Shown piece by piece: positions 44,669 to 52,272 of a DNA stretch of 64,000 nt. Origin of the DNA: G963664585 sp963664585 (lineage in GTDB: Bacteria; Bacillota; Clostridia; Oscillospirales; Ruminococcaceae); contig CAXXEO010000014.1 in assembly GCA_963664585.2 (NCBI GenBank), forward strand, positions 186,001 through 250,000. Direction: 5' to 3'. The notes under the pieces are model-generated. The model had not been told where the DNA came from, searched no databases, and was given only the letters and a program-made list of their open reading frames with translations. A program made the position numbers and the translations under genes. Position 1 is the stretch's first letter, and every line of letters starts with the position of its first letter.

Positions 44669-44780
44669 AACTAATACATTGTAGAATCTTAACCTTGTAT
44701 ATTCCCCGCCGAAGGCGGGGAATATACAAGAACATTTAACCCATAGTCATTTGGAATTTTGATATTACAAAGTACTAGTG
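44669..44780 (-). repeat. Family B palindromic element, copy B3
   Basis: Inverted relative to B1. The ends are ACTAATACATTGTAGAATCT and GATATTACAAAGTACTAGTG, the centre is CTTGTATATTCCCCGCCGAA and its complement, and one arm is AACATTTAACCCATAGTCAT, the reverse of the B1 arm. Confidence 0.85.
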
Positions 44781-44942
44781 TAAATATAGTAACTAATTAT
44801 TCCATTAAAATCAATAGAAGGGAAAAATCACATAACACGCCAACTATTATAGCATAAATTAGGAAGAATAAGGAAGGCATTTCTTTTGCCGCAAAAGAGT
44901 ACTTTCACCGAAAAAAGTTTACAAATTAATATAAGTTGTCGT

Positions 44943-44971
44943 TTGACTTGTCTGGTCAAGTAATATATACT
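44943..44971 (+). promoter_or_regulatory. Sigma-A-type promoter of the adaptor/permease operon
   Basis: TTGACT (44943-44948) and TATACT (44966-44971) have exactly 17 bases between them. Transcription would start near 44978, leaving a leader of about 94 bases before the adaptor ATG at 45072. Confidence 0.75.
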
Positions 44972-45071
44972 AACGTTATATGTGAAAATCTTGTGATATA
45001 TTTGCGAAAATTTCAGTTTTGCAGTTCACGACTTTCAGGACATCAAGTCCTGATAAATGGAGGGTTTGGGT

Positions 45072-46301
45072 ATGAAAAAGAAAAAAAAGAAGGGCCTTTT
45101 TATTTTTTTAGGAATAATCGCCGCTGTAGCCATCGGGTTTGTGGTATATTCCAAAACGAAAGGTCCTGAAATTGCCACATTAAAAGCCGAGCAAGTGACA
45201 TACTTACCATTGGAAAGCTACATATCCACAAGCGGCACCGTACGGGAAGGCGAACTTTTCGAATATGTGGTATCCGGCAGCGCAATGGTTTCAGAGGTCA
45301 ACGTTAAGGTCGGCGATCAGGTAAAAGCAGGGGATGTACTTGCCAGGTTTGATTCCAGCGACGTCATGGATGATTATAAAAAGGCTGCAATCGCTTATGA
45401 AAAGGTGCGCCTGAATTTAGAGAACAGCCAGCGCGAGTATTTTGAAACCATGGAAGACATCGCCGATTTGGAAGATGATATAGCCATTGACAAAAAGCGT
45501 ATTGAGGATTATGAGAACAGCAAGGATGAAGGAGACATCGTTCTTTATAATCGGTATAAAGCTCTTTATGATTCGAACACAGCCGAGAAAAAAGCTCTGG
45601 AAAAATCCGTCCCGAACGATAAAGAATTAAAGGTTCAGCAGCTTGGTCTGGAAGAGGCAAAGATGGTCCTTGACCAAGCACAGAAGGCGGTAGACGAACT
45701 GCCAAAAGACATTGTGGCCAACTGCGATGGCGTGGTTGAAACCCGCACAGTTCAAAAACTGAAAGCTGTCGAAAAAGGAGCTGTCGCTTTTTCCGTGCGC
45801 AGTTCAAAGAGTACTGCTGTTGATTTTACCATTGGCCGCTATGATATCGCAAAAATAAAGCTTAATCAGCCAGCAAAGATTAAAATCGGCAATTCAAGTT
45901 ATAACGGTTTCGTCAGCCAGATCGGGTCGGTGGCGTCGTCAACCGCGACGGGGACAACGGCTGCCTCAACGAACCCTCTTGTGACAGCACGGCTTGAGGT
46001 AACGGATGCCAATTCTTTGTTTATCCCCGGTATGGAAGCGGACATCGATGTTCAGATCTATAAAAGCGAAAAATCCCTCAGTCTGCCAGTTGAGTCGGTT
46101 AAGTCAGACCGAAATGGTTATTATTGCTATCTGCTTAACCAAGAGGGGGCGCTCTATATGCCTGTGAAAACTTATATCGAGGTTGGTAATTCTTCAGATA
46201 CGCAGATCGAAATTGTGTCCGGAATCAGCGAGGGACAATTGGTGGTTGCGAATCCGTCTAAGGGTATAGAGAGTATTACAAGCTGCAATATATCCAGATA
46301 A
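45072..46301 (+). CDS. MacA/HlyD-type efflux adaptor protein
   Basis: 409 residues from ATG 45072, with GGAGGG upstream (an in-frame ATG 15 bases earlier lacks one). A lysine-rich start and one membrane helix (LFIFLGIIAAVAIGFVVYSK) anchor it. The lipoyl/barrel-sandwich half is VSEVNVKVGDQVKAGDVLARFD. A helical hairpin (about residues 95-215) is rich in Lys/Glu, with the second lipoyl half DIVANCDGVVETRTV. A beta-barrel and membrane-proximal domain close it (LPVESVKSDRNGYYCYLL). Gram-positive adaptors of this kind work with MacB-like permeases in exporting peptides or lipids. It is the first gene of the rightward operon. Confidence 0.87.
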   Translation: MKKKKKKGLFIFLGIIAAVAIGFVVYSKTKGPEIATLKAEQVTYLPLESYISTSGTVREGELFEYVVSGSAMVSEVNVKVGDQVKAGDVLARFDSSDVMDDYKKAAIAYEKVRLNLENSQREYFETMEDIADLEDDIAIDKKRIEDYENSKDEGDIVLYNRYKALYDSNTAEKKALEKSVPNDKELKVQQLGLEEAKMVLDQAQKAVDELPKDIVANCDGVVETRTVQKLKAVEKGAVAFSVRSSKSTAVDFTIGRYDIAKIKLNQPAKIKIGNSSYNGFVSQIGSVASSTATGTTAASTNPLVTARLEVTDANSLFIPGMEADIDVQIYKSEKSLSLPVESVKSDRNGYYCYLLNQEGALYMPVKTYIEVGNSSDTQIEIVSGISEGQLVVANPSKGIESITSCNISR

Positions 46302-46324
46302 CACCAAAGGCGGGAGGATTACCC

Positions 46325-47527
46325 ATGATTTTACAAGAAAATATTAAAATGGCCATAGGAAGCATCAAATCGAATAAGATGCGCTCGTTTCTCACCATGC
46401 TGGGCATTATCATCGGCATTGCTTCGGTCATCATCATCGTATCCTCGGGCGAGGGTGCCAGAAGATTTATGCTCAGCCAATTTGAACAGGTGGGAAACAC
46501 AACCATTACTCTCAGCGTCAATGCTGATGAGGCCGAAACAAGCGACTATATCTCTCTGGATGACATTGAAGCGATTAAGACTAGCGTACCCAACGTCAAG
46601 GGTGCCACTCCTATGGAACGAATTATGGGAAAAGCTTCCTGTGGCAAGGAGAATCTGAACTGTGTTATTACGGCGGGCAGTCCGGATTTATTTTCCATTG
46701 ATACCAGAGAAATTCTATACGGACGTTATTTTACAGAGGACGAATACCAGTCTTCCCGAAGGGTCGCCGTTATCGACGAGACAACTGCCAATAAACTTTT
46801 TGGCACATCTGACGCAGTGGGTCTCAATATGGACGTCAAAATAAAAACCACGCGGGTAAACCTTAAAATAGTAGGTGTGGTCAAAGGTCAAAGCGGAGAG
46901 TTTATGTATGAAGACATGCCCGGCTATGTATATATACCAATCACCACCTATTTGGAGAATGCCAGCTCTACATCGACCTTTGACTCCTTCTATGTGATAG
47001 CTCAAGGTAAAGAATATACCGAGACCGTAGGTACGGCTGCCACCAACCTGCTTGCAGCACGCCACTCTACCCGCGGGCGGGATGTTTACCGTGCTGAAAA
47101 TATGCTGGCGCAGATGGATCAGATCAATTCGGTGATGACTCTGGTACAGACGTTTATTGCCGCGGTTGCCGCTATATCCCTTCTGGTCGGCGGTATCGGT
47201 GTCATGAATATAATGCTAGTGGCCGTCACAGAACGGACCCGCGAGATCGGTATAAGAAAGGCGCTGGGTGCTAAAATCGGTGCGATTCTGTTCCAGTTTC
47301 TTACCGAATCGGCTATTCTCACCCTCATTGGCGGGCTGATAGGGCTTTCTATTGGTTATGTGGGCTCTAACGTATTTTGTAGCTTCGCGCATATTGTCCC
47401 TGTATTCACACCAACAACCATCGCCTTTGCGATTTTCTTTTCCGGCGCTGTGGGAATTTTCTTTGGTATCTATCCTGCCTATAAGGCTGCTCATTTAAGC
47501 CCGATAGAAGCACTGCGTCACGAATAA
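46325..47527 (+). CDS. MacB-type ABC transporter permease (rightward operon)
   Basis: 400 residues. ENIKMAIGSIKSNKMRSFLT and LGIIIGIASVIIIVSSGEGA are the classical MacB N-terminus. A periplasmic-type domain (about 45-260) follows, and then the C-terminal FtsX helices SLLVGGIGVMNIMLVAVTER, TREIGIRKALGAK and GIYPAYKAAHLSPIEALRHE. Unlike MacB of Gram-negatives it carries no ATPase domain, and no ATPase gene is in this operon. The divergent ATPase at 43457 is the nearest candidate partner. It follows the adaptor gene after 23 bases, with GGGAGG as ribosome site. Confidence 0.88.
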   Translation: MILQENIKMAIGSIKSNKMRSFLTMLGIIIGIASVIIIVSSGEGARRFMLSQFEQVGNTTITLSVNADEAETSDYISLDDIEAIKTSVPNVKGATPMERIMGKASCGKENLNCVITAGSPDLFSIDTREILYGRYFTEDEYQSSRRVAVIDETTANKLFGTSDAVGLNMDVKIKTTRVNLKIVGVVKGQSGEFMYEDMPGYVYIPITTYLENASSTSTFDSFYVIAQGKEYTETVGTAATNLLAARHSTRGRDVYRAENMLAQMDQINSVMTLVQTFIAAVAAISLLVGGIGVMNIMLVAVTERTREIGIRKALGAKIGAILFQFLTESAILTLIGGLIGLSIGYVGSNVFCSFAHIVPVFTPTTIAFAIFFSGAVGIFFGIYPAYKAAHLSPIEALRHE

Positions 47528-47569
47528 TTTTGCAGGGAAAAGCGTAAAGTCCTAAAAGGAGGTACCTGA

Positions 47570-48262
47570 ATGTCTAAACGAATATTTGTGGCGCTTTTAG
47601 TAATTTCGATTATGATCGGCGCCACCATAGCGGTGTCAGCCGATGCAACCTTTGACAAGAATGTTGCCAACCTCAATGTTACCTTTGAACAAGGAAAGCC
47701 GATCTCTGGGTGGATATTTGATGAGCTTGTACGGGTCGGAGGAAGCGTTACCCTGACCGCAGATCACTATAGTCTGACCTTCAATCAAAGCGATCTGACT
47801 GTCCAAAGCTGGAACAGCAAGTATAATCTATCGCTTTTACGCCATACAAGCGGACTTCTCTTTGATGAATATAAAAAATGGGTGGGAAAAAATACCCCCA
47901 AATATGCTTTCCTTTTCGCAGAAGGAGAGGTCCTGCCCGGAAAAGCAACGCTTACACTTATTTCTACTAGCTTTTCACCATTATCTAAGGTTTATGTTTA
48001 CCGCAGGACAAAGGATTTTCAGTATGAGACCATTGCGCTGGATGTAGAGACAGATAAAAACAGGAATATCTCCTTTCCGGTAACGATGGGCGGTGAGTAT
48101 CTTGTTTCAGACATACGTGTTGAGGATAAGGTAGTCCCATACAACTATGATATCCCCCAGTATTTTGATGTAAACAGCCTGCTGACGTCTGAAACTGCCT
48201 CTCTATCGGGTACACTCTCATCTGATGAAGTGAAAGTTAACCCGCCAACAGGCGCGAAATAA
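47570..48262 (+). CDS. Secreted protein of unknown function, last gene of the adaptor/permease operon
   Basis: 230 residues from ATG 47570, with AAAGGAGG upstream. A cleavable signal peptide is likely (MSKRIFVALLVISIMIGATI then AVSADA). The mature part has two beta-rich segments (SVTLTADHYSLTFNQSDLTV and PGKATLTLISTSFSPLSKVY) without cysteines or known motifs, and a Ser/Pro-rich tail. I do not recognise it. It follows the permease by 42 bases, so it may be a substrate or an extracytoplasmic helper of the exporter. A strong terminator ends the operon. Confidence 0.6.
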   Translation: MSKRIFVALLVISIMIGATIAVSADATFDKNVANLNVTFEQGKPISGWIFDELVRVGGSVTLTADHYSLTFNQSDLTVQSWNSKYNLSLLRHTSGLLFDEYKKWVGKNTPKYAFLFAEGEVLPGKATLTLISTSFSPLSKVYVYRRTKDFQYETIALDVETDKNRNISFPVTMGGEYLVSDIRVEDKVVPYNYDIPQYFDVNSLLTSETASLSGTLSSDEVKVNPPTGAK

Positions 48263-48273
48263 GTGATCCGGTT

Positions 48274-48309
48274 AAAAAACACCCGTCGTTTTCCGACGGG
48301 TGTTTTTTT
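48274..48309 (+). terminator. Strong rho-independent terminator
   Basis: ACACCCGTCG pairs with CGACGGGTGT around TTTTC, followed by seven Ts. It closes the adaptor/permease/secreted-protein operon. Confidence 0.9.
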
Positions 48310-48436
48310 GTGTAGAGACAGACGAAAAGCATGCGGTGAAAGCTTTTTTTCTGACTTGTAATGAAAATTTAATCGTAAAATAAATATCTTTGTCGCATGA
48401 ATCGCAGCGTAAAGCTCCCTTGACTTCGCCTGCCTA

Positions 48437-48540
48437 TATAGTCGATTAACTTAAAAACAAGCTTGTGATTTCTTCCCCCGCCGAAGGCGGGGGAAGAAAA
48501 TGACGTTTTATATAGTCAGTTTTTAAGTTAATTGGCTATA
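48437..48540 (-). repeat. Family A palindromic element, copy A9
   Basis: Inverted copy. Ends are TATAGTCGATTAACTTAAAA and TTTTTAAGTTAATTGGCTATA, with the centre CCCCCGCCGAAGGCGGGGG. Both arms read closely alike. Confidence 0.92.
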
Positions 48541-48637
48541 GAAAGAGGAAATATTGGTTACGACACGAAGGTGCTCGTTTAGCAATATGTAGCTTCACTA
48601 ATATTAAAAAGTCCATCAATGTTCTTTACATTTGCAT

Positions 48638-49609
48638 TTAAATAAACATGGTAATATAAATCATATACGCAAAGTAAATGCCTAGCATCAGAGCAGCTTG
48701 CCACCTTTTGAACTGCTGAGTAATGAGGGCGGGAACCACACCGATAACAATCAACAAAAGCGTTATAGGCAGATCCAGCATAATGGTCTGTCTGCCAATA
48801 ACAAGTCCATCCTTAGAAATAAAGGAGCAAGTAGCGAGGATCATTGTAATATCAATGGTGTTGGCTCCAAGGATATTACCGACAGAAAGCTCGGATTCGC
48901 CCTTTTTTATGGCGGTTAATGTTGTGGCAAGCTCGGGCAGAGAAGTGCCGATTGCGACAATGGAAAGCCCGATGATTGCTTCAGATACACCAAAAGATCT
49001 GGCCAAAAACTCGCCATTTACAATTAAAAGACGGGCTCCTATGACCATGCTAACTGCTCCACCGACAAATTTGGCGATTCCCAACATGCATTCTTTTGAA
49101 AAAAAGGAGAAAGGGGGAAGTGTGTCCTTGCCATCATCTACTCCTTCTGAAAACACCAAGGTGTTTCTCACATTCAGATAGACAAAGACAGCCAGAAGCC
49201 CAAATAAGATGATGCTTTCCAAAAGAACAAGTTCGCCATCGAGGGAGAATAAAAGCAGCAAGAATGTGGAGCCGATCAGAAGTACCCCTTTATCAATGAT
49301 GGTGCTTCTGGCTACGGCTACGGGCATCATCAGAAGGGAAAGGCCCATAATGAGACCGGTATTTGCAGTGACCGATCCAACAGCATTTCCTATTGCGATC
49401 CCGTTAAGACCGCTGGAGGTGGCGGTGATGGATACCAGCAACTCGGGCAATGTGGTGGCCAGACTAACGATGGTACAGCCTACAATCATTTTGGGGATAC
49501 CTGTCCGCAATGAGATCCATCTCGCTGAATCGACAAAATAGTCGCCGCCCTTGACAATCAGAACCAGTCCCACACAAAACAATACAACAGGAACAAAAAT
49601 AGTGAACAA
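48638..49609 (-). CDS. Calcium/sodium antiporter (CaCA family), riboswitch-controlled
   Basis: 323 residues with about ten membrane segments. The start is TTG 49609, with GAGAGGAG 8 bases upstream. The longer frame to 49657 would read through the terminator and is rejected. The two alpha repeats carry the ion-binding signatures GCTIVSLATTLPELLVSITA with GNAVGSVTANTG, and GLSIVAIGTSLPELATTLTA with GNILGANTIDI. A charged loop after NTLVFSEGVDDGK links the two halves. The family exchanges Ca2+ for Na+ or H+. The upstream Mn-type riboswitch suggests that Mn2+ may be the ion that matters here. Confidence 0.88.
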   Translation of the reverse strand: MFTIFVPVVLFCVGLVLIVKGGDYFVDSARWISLRTGIPKMIVGCTIVSLATTLPELLVSITATSSGLNGIAIGNAVGSVTANTGLIMGLSLLMMPVAVARSTIIDKGVLLIGSTFLLLLFSLDGELVLLESIILFGLLAVFVYLNVRNTLVFSEGVDDGKDTLPPFSFFSKECMLGIAKFVGGAVSMVIGARLLIVNGEFLARSFGVSEAIIGLSIVAIGTSLPELATTLTAIKKGESELSVGNILGANTIDITMILATCSFISKDGLVIGRQTIMLDLPITLLLIVIGVVPALITQQFKRWQAALMLGIYFAYMIYITMFI

Positions 49610-49640
49610 AACCGAAACTCCTCTCAAAACTGATATAAAA

Positions 49641-49678
49641 TAAAAAGACCTCGGCACAGTAAAACTGTGTCGAAAGTC
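49641..49678 (-). terminator. Expression-platform terminator of the riboswitch
   Basis: On the minus strand GACTTTCGACACAG pairs with CTGTGCCGAGGTC around TTTTA, followed by TTTTTA. Its left arm uses the same CTTTCG bases that close helix P1 of the aptamer, so the two structures exclude each other. Confidence 0.75.
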
Positions 49679-49763
49679 TCATAACCCAAGTGAAGGGCTG
49701 TAAAGCCACAAAGGATGATTCCTTTGAGTATGTTGACTTTACAAAAATACTACTCCCTTTCGC
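49671..49763 (-). ncRNA. yybP-ykoY-like Mn2+ riboswitch aptamer
   Basis: Read on the minus strand, CGAAAGGGAGTAGT opens and ATGAGACTTTCG closes, with P1 formed by CGAAAG/CTTTCG. Inside, TGTAAAG/CTTTACA makes P2, followed by the loop TCAACATACTC and the small hairpin AAAGG/CCTTT. The order and loop sequences match the Mn2+-sensing yybP-ykoY class (GGGGAGUAG, UCAA-CAUAC, AGACCUUU-like end), with one G fewer in the first loop. In this class Mn2+ binding turns downstream transporter expression on. A terminator overlapping P1 fits this. Confidence 0.75.
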
Positions 49764-49773
49764 AACAAGACAC

Positions 49774-49802
49774 ATCCTAACATATGACGAAGTACTTGTC
49801 AA
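49774..49802 (-). promoter_or_regulatory. Promoter of the riboswitch-antiporter transcript
   Basis: On the minus strand TTGACA (49797-49802) and TAGGAT (49774-49779) are 17 bases apart. The predicted start lies just before the aptamer. Confidence 0.75.
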
Positions 49803-49816
49803 CTGCAATTAATTTT

Positions 49817-49922
49817 TAAAGAGCTTACCTTATGTCTGTTTAACTCTGTCTGTACACCGAAGGAGGTAGAGACAGAGTTTGAAAAGTCCAGTTTATTTAA
49901 AAAGGAACAATAAAGCTCTTTT
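49817..49922 (+). repeat. Family D-like palindromic element, copy D3
   Basis: AAAGAGCTTA and TAAAGCTCTTT form outer ends. The centre pairs AACTCTGTCT with AGACAGAGTT around a loop containing ACCGAAGGAGG. The right arm TTTGAAAAGTCC ... AAAAAGGAACAAT resembles the arm of D1 (58146-58249). Confidence 0.5.
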
Positions 49923-49923
49923 T

Positions 49924-50049
49924 CTATACTAAAAGGACAAAATAAATAAAAAAATACGAAAAGTGTACAGTGTACAGAAGCACATATTATACTATATGGA
50001 CGGAATAAATCAAAAAATACGATAAGTGTACATTGCAGAAACGCATTTA
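49924..50049. repeat. Two tandem copies of a 63-bp unit
   Basis: Each unit runs TATACT(A)(A/T)(A)(A/T)GGAC, then AATAAATNAAAAAATACGA, then AAGTGTAC, then CAGAA(G/A)C(A/G)CAT. The two copies (49924-49986, 49987-50049) are diverged but alignable without gaps. The period is 21 codons, and a minus-strand frame through both is open, but it has no ribosome site. It is probably non-coding. Confidence 0.65.
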
Positions 50050-50230
50050 AATACAACCTTCATACTGCAGAAGCCATTTTTTTTTGAGATGCCTCCGCCA
50101 TCCGGTCATCGAAGCATCTGCACCGATCACTCTGTGACAAGAAAGAAGGACATTGAGAACATTTCTGCCGTTGGCTCCACCAACCGCACGCACCGCTTTC
50201 AGATTGCCGACCGCCTTGGAAAGCTCGTTG
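50047..50230 (-). pseudogene. Remnant of a methylated-DNA--protein-cysteine methyltransferase
   Basis: The minus strand encodes SKAVGNLKAVRAVGGANGRN, then VLNVLLSCHRVIGADASMTG, then WRRHLKKKWLLQYEG and a stop at 50047. This is the C-terminal half of an Ogt/AdaB-type DNA repair protein, including the acceptor cysteine in CHRVIGA; the family has PCHRV, here SCHRV. The N-terminal half is missing, and the frame just upstream is broken. It is a dead fragment. A second, nearly complete member of the same superfamily lies at 55512. Confidence 0.75.
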
Positions 50231-50356
50231 TCATTCCGCGCAACAGGTAGCAGGAGTAAGAAATAGAAACTGCCTCAATTATTTACTCGCCGATGGTGAG
50301 GGGTATAATCGAAGAAATAAGAGCGAATTATAGACACAGGTTATGCGAAATATATA

Positions 50357-50462
50357 TATAGCCAATTAACTTAAAAGCTGGCTATAGTTAAAACGTTTTT
50401 TTCTTCCTCCGCTGAAGGCGGGGGAAGAAATCACAAGCTTGTTTTCAAGTTAATCAACTATA
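50357..50462 (+). repeat. Family A palindromic element, copy A10 (inverted loop)
   Basis: Left end TATAGCCAATTAACTT, right end TTAATCAACTATA. The centre CCTCCGCTGAAGGCGGGGG has a GAA-type loop opposite to most copies in this orientation, and mispaired bases in the stem. Confidence 0.88.
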
Positions 50463-50537
50463 TGTGCATTACCTGTTCTTGACATCTCCATTCCTAAAAG
50501 ATTATAGTAAAATTATCACAGTTAGGAGGCGATATCT

Positions 50538-51261
50538 TTGAATGACCGGCAGATATCCGATGAGTTTTATATTGAGGAACATGCAACCCTGTATGCTCTG
50601 ATCGCCAAAAAGGCAATTGAGCTTTGTGGTGACCCCGGTTTTGCCGCAGTGGAAGAGGCAACGAAGCTATATGGACTCGAGCGCGGTGGACGCATGGCAA
50701 AACGGGCGCTAAGGGATGGCAAAGAGCTTACCATGATGAACTATACCCAATACAGCGAATGGACTGACACCCGCGGCGAATCAGCAGGGGCAATCGAGAG
50801 CTATAACCCCGACTACATAACAATTACTACTCGCTGCGGCTGGTGCGAAGCATGGAAGAAACATAATCTTTTGGATTATGGCAAAATTTATTGTCAGTTT
50901 ATTGACGAGTATCTTGTAAAGGGCTTTAATCCCGAGAATCAGCTTATCATTTCTAAGACACTTTCGGCGGGCGATGAACTCTGTCATTTTTGTTGGGCGG
51001 GTGCTAGTTTTAGGAACGAGGCTGATTATGACAGAGATCCGCAAGGAAAAGAAGGCAATGGCCGAGCGAAACACAAAGGATTTTCTTTATCATACAGGGC
51101 ATCTCCTCTCCGCTTTCAGCCGAAAACTCACCTCTGCGCTTGGTGATGAGGCGGCCTTTACCGTGGTAAAGGCATCGTTGGATGATTTTTCACGAATTTT
51201 CGGCAAAGACAAAACTTATGCCCTCTTAATCCAGTCAACCATCGACTTTAACATCATATAA
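50538..51261 (+). pseudogene. L-2-amino-thiazoline-4-carboxylic acid hydrolase-like protein, frame broken once
   Basis: TTG 50538 has GGAGG 8 bases upstream. The first frame gives about 163 residues (ISDEFYIEEHATLYALIAKK, RCGWCEAWKKHNLLDYGKIY, CQFIDEYLVKGFNP). After NEAD the true continuation is in the next frame (MTEIRKEKKAMAERNTKDFL ... LLIQSTIDFNII). Removing one T at 51026-51027 joins them to about 240 residues. The pattern of a Cys-rich core with YCQFIDEYLVKGF fits the ATC hydrolase family, which hydrolyses a thiazoline in cysteine production. Many family members are not characterised, so the substrate is uncertain. Confidence 0.65.
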
Positions 51262-51273
51262 ATCAAAAAGTGT

Positions 51274-51318
51274 TGCACCCTGTGCCGCGCTTGCATACTA
51301 TGGGCACAGGGTGATTTT
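51274..51318 (+). promoter_or_regulatory. Terminator-like hairpin that contains the next gene's ribosome site
   Basis: CACCCTGTGCC pairs with GGGCACAGGGTG around a 16-base loop, followed by ATTTTT and then the ATG at 51320. The AGGGTG of the right arm is the only Shine-Dalgarno candidate for that gene. The structure could both end the upstream transcript and block translation of read-through RNA. Confidence 0.6.
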
Positions 51319-51319
51319 T

Positions 51320-51965
51320 ATGGATAATGCGATCGTTAAGAGGGAAAAACTCTCCAAAACTCTGTTAGAGAAGAATGAAGCGGTCTTCAGTTATGATATC
51401 CACTATCCTGTCATTGAGTGGGAGAGTCAAAGGATCGCTGACTATGTGAATGGATACAGCAAAAACATCGCGGAGGAGCTTCTCAAAAAGCTGAAGAAGG
51501 AGAGAAAAACGGGCAAAGAAAAAACGGATGCCCTTATTTTCTGGCGGCGCTTTGACGTGAGCTATAACAAAAACGATCTTTTCTCAATTGTCTGCCGGGA
51601 ACACAGTAGGGCGGGTTATAATGCGCCCGATCATGTCCGCTTGAGTGCTGACAACTGGAATCTCAGAAAGGGAAACTACCTGACACTGAGTAGTCTGTTC
51701 GTTGGCGGAAGCGGCTATCGCCGTATTATTCTTACCAGTATTGTTATGCAAATCAGCGATAGTATTAAGAGAGAGGGAAAGCATTATTACGATCGTTATC
51801 CCGCCCCTTGTGAGGGATGGGTTTAATCCGGTCCAATTTTATTTGACGGAGGAAGGGCTGGGTATCTTTTATCAGCCAGGAGTGATTTCGTCGGAGAATG
51901 ATGGCCCCCATATTTTTATCATTCCCTATAAAGTATTAGGAGGGCGTATGAAACTTAAGCTGTAG
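51320..51965 (+). pseudogene. RsiV/DUF3298-like protein, frame broken once
   Basis: About 214 residues from ATG 51320. The first frame (AVFSYDIHYPVIEWESQRIA, GNYLTLSSLFVGGSGYRRII) continues, after deletion of one C from CCCC at 51804-51807, into VRDGFNPVQFYLTEEGLGIF and IIPYKVLG. The ending, with F-Y-L-T-x-x-G-L and a final IPY, is typical of DUF3298/RsiV-type domains. No signal peptide or membrane helix is present, unlike anti-sigma factor RsiV, so it is a cytoplasmic relative. Its function is unknown. Confidence 0.65.
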
Positions 51966-52043
51966 TCCAGTTTGGACAGCTTCGTTTCACAAAAATCCTG
52001 CAAATCTTTATTTAGTATTTCCAAGTTTATAGGCAATCAAAAA

Positions 52044-52080
52044 ATGTCTCTTTCCCGCCTGCGATAAGGGTAAGAGACAT
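52044..52080 (-). terminator. Hairpin with T-run on the minus strand
   Basis: ATGTCTCTT pairs with AAGAGACAT-type sequence (ATGTCTCTTTCCC/GGGTAAGAGACAT). On the minus strand it is followed by ATTTTTTTGATT. It could stop leftward transcripts from the HAD gene that pass A11. Confidence 0.55.
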
Positions 52081-52092
52081 AATGTTGATTCT

Positions 52093-52198
52093 TATAGTTG
52101 ATTAACTTGAAAACAAGCTTGTGATTTCTTCCCCCGCCGAAGGCGGGGGAAGAAAATGACGTTTTAACTATAGCCAGTTTTTAAGTTAATTGGCTATA
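52093..52198 (-). repeat. Family A palindromic element, copy A11
   Basis: A complete inverted copy: TATAGTTGATTAACTTGAAA ... TTTTTAAGTTAATTGGCTATA, with a perfect central hairpin CCCCCGCCGAAGGCGGGGG and the AGTTAAAACG-subtype spacer. Confidence 0.93.
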
Positions 52199-52205
52199 AC
52201 ATGAT

Positions 52206-52246
52206 CAAAATTCCCTGCAATTTTTAAATTGTGGGGATTTTTTATC
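52206..52246. terminator. Terminator next to the HAD gene
   Basis: AAAATTCCCTGCAATTT pairs with AAATTGTGGGGATTTTTT; A/T tails on both strands make it plausible in both directions. It lies 27 bases beyond the HAD-gene stop. Confidence 0.6.
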
Positions 52247-52272
52247 ATAATTGAAGCTGCGCTAATCTTAGA

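Noticed and set aside
49799..50056. Leftward 85-codon frame with internal repeats
   Set aside because: It has no ribosome site. The repetitive protein only reflects a tandem DNA repeat of 63 bp, and the frame runs across repeat D3 and a promoter.
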